A stretch of DNA of 64,000 nucleotides, taken from positions 51,821-115,820 of the forward strand of contig JAHHIF010000021.1 in NCBI GenBank assembly GCA_019358875.1, read 5' to 3'. The DNA comes from Symplocastrum torsivum CPER-KK1. Lineage in GTDB: Bacteria > Cyanobacteriota > Cyanobacteriia > Cyanobacteriales > Coleofasciculaceae. Made by a program: the position numbers and the translations under genes. Below the pieces are notes generated by a model, which worked only from the letters and a program-made list of their open reading frames with translations, had not been told where the DNA came from and searched no databases. This document shows, one piece after another, positions 60,928 through 64,000 of this stretch. The number at the start of each line of letters is the position of its first letter. Within the stretch, counting starts at the first letter, position 1.

Positions 60928-62184
60928 TTAGCTGTACCAGAGGGATTCAATTTTTTTAGCAACGGCTTGTGCCTCAGTTGGCTGTTGAGAGTCCAACCGA
61001 ACGGTGACATGACCTAACTTGCGTCCAGGACGGGATTCCGTTTTACCGTACCAATGTACAAAAGCCCCAGGGACACTCGCTAACTCTTGCCGTTTGTCGA
61101 GGTAGCCACTCTGGGAGTGTTCATAGCCCAAAAGATTTACCATTACGGCACCAGCACAATTGAGTGTAGGACTTCCTAAGGGTAAACCCGTAACTGCCCG
61201 CAGTTGCTGTTCAAACTGAGATGTTTCACAAGCATCAAGGGTAAAGTGCCCGGAATTATGAGTGCGGGGTGATACTTCATTGACTAATACCTTGCCACTC
61301 GTAGTGAGAAAGAGTTCAATCCCAAAGACACCGACAACATCAAGACTGTTAAGAAGAGTTTGTGCGATCGCATTAATCTCTTCTACAACACTTAAGCTAA
61401 TCTGTGCCGGAACAATAACACGACGACAAACTTGTTCTTCCTGCTGAGTTTCTACCATTGGGTAAACCAACACATCCCCAGTAACAGAACGTGCAGCAAT
61501 CACTGCTAACTCTCGTTCAAAAGGAATGAACTTTTCCAGCAATACTGGCGCATATCCTAGCTTTTGCCAAATGTCCTGTAAGTCAGTACTAGTTTTAACA
61601 ACAAATGTGCCTTGCCCATCATAGCCGTGGCGTCGCGCCTTGAGGACGAGCGGAAACTCTAACTCGCTTAGGTTCATCGGTGCAAGAGAAGATGCAGGAG
61701 ACACTAATTCCTCATTGCCAACGTCTCCCGCAAGTGTCATAAACTCTGGCTGAGGTAAGCCAATATCTTCTAGATAACAGCGTTGATCATATTTATCCAA
61801 AAGCGGTGCTAAGGCTTCTAGGCGTGGGCGAAAGCAAACACCCTGCTGTGCCAACGGCATCAAAGCTGGCAAATTAATGAATTCGTTTTCAAACGTGATG
61901 ACATCACAACGAGATGCAACTTCACCCGTCGCGGTGGCATCATCAATTGGCGCAAAAATTGTGTCCGAAGCAATTGCCACCGCTGGATCAGTAGGATGGG
62001 GGGTCTGTATGATTAGTTCAATTCCCAAAGCCTTAGCTGCACCCGCCATCATCCAGGCAAGCTGCCCTCCACCAATCACACCCACACGCTTGATATTGCT
62101 AGGTGAACTCTCAGCGAGGCGGGTGGTTTGAATAGACTCTTGGTAAGATGGGGAGGCGTTAATCGGCGTGGATTTTGAAACCAT
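60928..62184 (-). CDS. purK: N5-carboxyaminoimidazole ribonucleotide synthase
   Basis: PurK uses ATP and bicarbonate to make N5-CAIR in purine synthesis. The 418-residue protein has a 30-residue leader and then the ATP-grasp fold. Its family motifs are RVGVIGGGQLAWMM, FENEFINLPAL, FPLVLKARRHGYDGQG, FERELAVIAARS, FGIELFLTTSGKVLVNEVSPRTHNSGH and WYGKTESRPGRKLGHV. The start is the ATG at 62184; M-free upstream sequence offers no better choice. It stands alone on the minus strand. Confidence 0.95.
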   Translation of the reverse strand: MVSKSTPINASPSYQESIQTTRLAESSPSNIKRVGVIGGGQLAWMMAGAAKALGIELIIQTPHPTDPAVAIASDTIFAPIDDATATGEVASRCDVITFENEFINLPALMPLAQQGVCFRPRLEALAPLLDKYDQRCYLEDIGLPQPEFMTLAGDVGNEELVSPASSLAPMNLSELEFPLVLKARRHGYDGQGTFVVKTSTDLQDIWQKLGYAPVLLEKFIPFERELAVIAARSVTGDVLVYPMVETQQEEQVCRRVIVPAQISLSVVEEINAIAQTLLNSLDVVGVFGIELFLTTSGKVLVNEVSPRTHNSGHFTLDACETSQFEQQLRAVTGLPLGSPTLNCAGAVMVNLLGYEHSQSGYLDKRQELASVPGAFVHWYGKTESRPGRKLGHVTVRLDSQQPTEAQAVAKKIESLWYS

Positions 62185-62228
62185 AGTCTGTGTCTTCGGG
62201 AATGGGGAATTGGGAATTGGGTGACGCT

Positions 62229-62265
62229 GGCATCCGGAGGCTCCCTCCGGATGAGGAAGCGCACC
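62229..62265. repeat. Small palindromic repeat upstream of purK
   Basis: CATCCGGAGG and CCTCCGGATG form a near-perfect hairpin, followed by GCGCACC. On the opposite strand it aligns with the repeat inserted in the transposase at 55595 (GGTGCGC, then CGGAGG, then CCTCCG). It lies in the spacer between divergent purK and the FkbM gene. Confidence 0.6.
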
Positions 62266-62408
62266 CGCAGGGAATTGGTAAGAGACTTAGATGTACCTCA
62301 CTCTCAACGAGAATTGCTCTATATATTATTAAACCTTAAATGAAAATTGCATCTCTTTCGCTGTAGGCTGTTTTATTCAGCAATTTTGACACACAGAATA
62401 AAGACTCT

Positions 62409-63260
62409 ATGAACGGTATTTTTATAAGGGCTTATAGTCGATTATTACAAATAATTGTCAGGATATTTTGCAAGTTAACAGGTAAGGGAGGAGGAAAATT
62501 TGCTAAGTTCCTCCCTAAAGATCAAAGATTTTTGATTCCTAATTATTGCGGCAATTTAAATTTTGAGGTGGATACAACCTATCCGATGGAATCCTCCGTT
62601 TGGTTGGCAGGAGTCTACGACGTTACAACAACTAACTTTTTAAAAAAAGTCATCCACCCAGATGATGTAGTTCTTGATATTGGAGCGAATTGTGGTGCCC
62701 TTACCTTAGTCGCCGCTAGTTTAATCGATCAAGGAAAAATTTATGCTTTTGAACCAGCACCAACAGTTCGTTCTAGGCTTCAAGGCAATGTAGAGTTAAA
62801 TCCTAAACTCAAAGAGATTGTAACGGTTTTGCCCTATGGGCTTGGACGACACAACTACAAAGGCTTTTATAACGAAGATCCAAATTATAGAGGCAACGGT
62901 TCTCTGCATGGACAAAAGGGAATTGCTGTAGAAGTATTTTCTCTAGATGAATGGGTTGCTCTTGAGAAATTAGACAAGATAGATGTGATTAAGATTGATG
63001 TTGAAGGGATGGAATATGATGTGCTGATGGGGGGTAAAGCTGTTCTAGAGAAATACCATCCGATTCTGTATTTTGAAACCCTAGAAATATTTTTTGCAAC
63101 CAGTTCCCACAGCATTAAAGACACCTATGAATTCCTTTCTAGCTTAGGGTATAGGATTATTTACCCTACAGCCTCGTACTCAGAAATTCCGTTCGAGGGG
63201 CCTTATCCCCCTAATTCAGTTGCAATTCATTCAAGCCAAGCCGCTAGACTAAGAAAATAG
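62409..63260 (+). CDS. FkbM-family methyltransferase
   Basis: FkbM methyltransferases O-methylate sugars or polyketides using S-adenosylmethionine. The 283-residue protein has the SAM-binding motif VVLDIGANCGALTLVAAS (about 93-110), then IYAFEPAP and IKIDVEGMEYDVLMGG, all diagnostic of FkbM. The N-terminus is basic and amphipathic. No glycosyltransferase neighbour is seen, so the acceptor is unknown. Confidence 0.9.
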   Translation: MNGIFIRAYSRLLQIIVRIFCKLTGKGGGKFAKFLPKDQRFLIPNYCGNLNFEVDTTYPMESSVWLAGVYDVTTTNFLKKVIHPDDVVLDIGANCGALTLVAASLIDQGKIYAFEPAPTVRSRLQGNVELNPKLKEIVTVLPYGLGRHNYKGFYNEDPNYRGNGSLHGQKGIAVEVFSLDEWVALEKLDKIDVIKIDVEGMEYDVLMGGKAVLEKYHPILYFETLEIFFATSSHSIKDTYEFLSSLGYRIIYPTASYSEIPFEGPYPPNSVAIHSSQAARLRK

Positions 63261-63313
63261 AGGGTAGTCTTTAACCGAATTGCTGTTACTGAACTAATAG
63301 ACGTTAGATTATC

Positions 63314-63808
63314 TCATCGACATCCCAAAGAATCACGAGTCGTTACGCCTGTCTTAGAATTTACGCCAGATGCCTTAGCACAGAGTTCTTTGACTTGGGC
63401 ACCATCGAGAATCGCGTCACTAAAGTCGGCACCACGGATGTCAGTACCGTTAAAGATAGAGCGCAGCAAGATGGCTTCACTCAATATGGCATCGCTTAAA
63501 TCTGCGCCAGTCAAATTTACCTGATCTAACATTCCGTAAGTTAAATCCGCGCCGTGCAGATTTGCCTGAGTCATCACCGAGGCGCTAAAAATCGTTCCCC
63601 GCAAATCGGCATCAGCAAAGTTAGTTAACTCCAAATTTGCATTAGAAAACTCAGCAGTTCGTAAGGTTTGCCCCGAAAAGTCATGGGCTTTTAGTTCTGC
63701 ATTACTGTAGGACAGCGGAGGAGGATAGTCAGCCGCTTCTGCTGGGAAGGCACAGCATAGAGCAAGGAGCGTCAAGAGGAATGCAGCTAGTCGCCGAACA
63801 ATCATCAT
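63314..63808 (-). CDS. Secreted pentapeptide-repeat protein
   Basis: The 164-residue protein has a clear signal peptide (MMIVRRLAAFLLTLLALCCAFPAEA, about 1-25). About 18 pentapeptides of the A(D/N)LxX type follow (SNANLELTNFADADLRGTIF, ADLTYGMLDQVNLTGADLSDAIL), which fold as a quadrilateral beta-helix. The C-terminus has two Cys that may form a disulfide. Location is probably the thylakoid lumen or periplasm, as for many cyanobacterial homologues. The role is unknown. Confidence 0.88.
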   Translation of the reverse strand: MMIVRRLAAFLLTLLALCCAFPAEAADYPPPLSYSNAELKAHDFSGQTLRTAEFSNANLELTNFADADLRGTIFSASVMTQANLHGADLTYGMLDQVNLTGADLSDAILSEAILLRSIFNGTDIRGADFSDAILDGAQVKELCAKASGVNSKTGVTTRDSLGCR

Positions 63809-63899
63809 TAATAAAACTTCATAAGTGGTATTTCAATCTTAATCAGAGATTTGCTACCATATCCAATTGCCTATTAGGGGCGCACGGCTGTCATTGGTG

Positions 63900-64000
63900 T
63901 CAACTTAAGGAAATACTGCCCCAAATAAGTTGGGTGTGAGCGTCGATGTCTCGATGACGTTTGCGCCTAGCTTTCACCACACCCAACAGCTTGGCTTTAC
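63900..64000 (-). CDS. C-terminal end of an unidentified gene (cut by window edge)
   Basis: A minus-strand frame is open from base 64000 to a TGA at 63900-63902, encoding about 32 residues that end in a basic segment and a hydrophobic tail (ARRKRHRD, TQLIWGSISLS). Only the last part lies in the window and I cannot assign it. It could also be non-coding. Confidence 0.35.
   Translation of the reverse strand, partial: KAKLLGVVKARRKRHRDIDAHTQLIWGSISLS

Noticed and set aside
1..64000. CRISPR arrays, tRNA, rRNA or prophage
   Set aside because: I saw no regularly spaced repeats, no cloverleaf-type sequence in the spacers and no phage structural genes. Visual scanning could miss a tRNA.

Overview
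The window is a piece of a cyanobacterial chromosome. It carries psaA and psaB, ndhF1 and ndhD1, an RbcR-type regulator, a PilT-like pilus motor and a KaiB-domain protein. The highly iterated palindrome GCGATCGC recurs throughout (for example 387-394 and 1577-1584), as do heptameric tandem repeats and small palindromic repeats. Base composition, multi-copy insertion sequence debris and spacious intergenic regions suggest a large-genome filamentous form, but the species cannot be named from this sequence alone.

Layout. 1-11560 is housekeeping: pheS (cut by the window edge), surE, lysC, a DUF2993 protein, an rRNA pseudouridine synthase overlapping a RodZ-like protein, malQ, a Nudix hydrolase and a large radical-SAM protein. 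11561-17412 has a STAS protein, three small unknown genes, an RNB-family ribonuclease, rpsR, rpmG and an RDD membrane protein. 17647-26639 has moeA, a giant five-unit stress protein, a BON lipoprotein, a CDF-like protein that has lost most metal ligands, a HAD phosphatase, an orphan DALR-domain protein and a Crp/Fnr regulator. 26709-32337 is a minus-strand cluster of a Ser/Thr kinase followed by three membrane-anchored solute-binding proteins, with no permease. 32466-39085 is the rbcR / NnrU / thioredoxin-like / ndhF1 / ndhD1 block. 39200-48806 holds a decayed gene, membrane proteins, wecB, a pilT2-like gene, a KaiB fusion, a thioredoxin-NHL protein with a 3' frameshift and a proline-rich lipoprotein. 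49344-54021 is psaA-psaB with a stable hairpin between the genes.

54100-60300 is a decaying accessory region. It contains a ruined transposase, an IS701-type element whose transposase is broken by an in-frame 48-bp palindromic repeat, the solo right end of a second copy, a truncated CPBP gene, two c-di-AMP (ydaO-yuaA) riboswitches in front of small unknown genes, and a TetR regulator divergent from a Coq4-like gene that carries an in-frame amber stop. 60327-64000 returns to ordinary genes: a small Cys-rich protein, purK, an FkbM methyltransferase, a pentapeptide-repeat protein and a gene cut by the window end.

The most interesting signals are: the two c-di-AMP riboswitches controlling small proteins of unknown function, two of which look related; the KaiB fusion; the kinase plus anchored-receptor cluster; and the repeat-interrupted transposase. 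All functional statements rest on motif recognition by eye; no database search was run.
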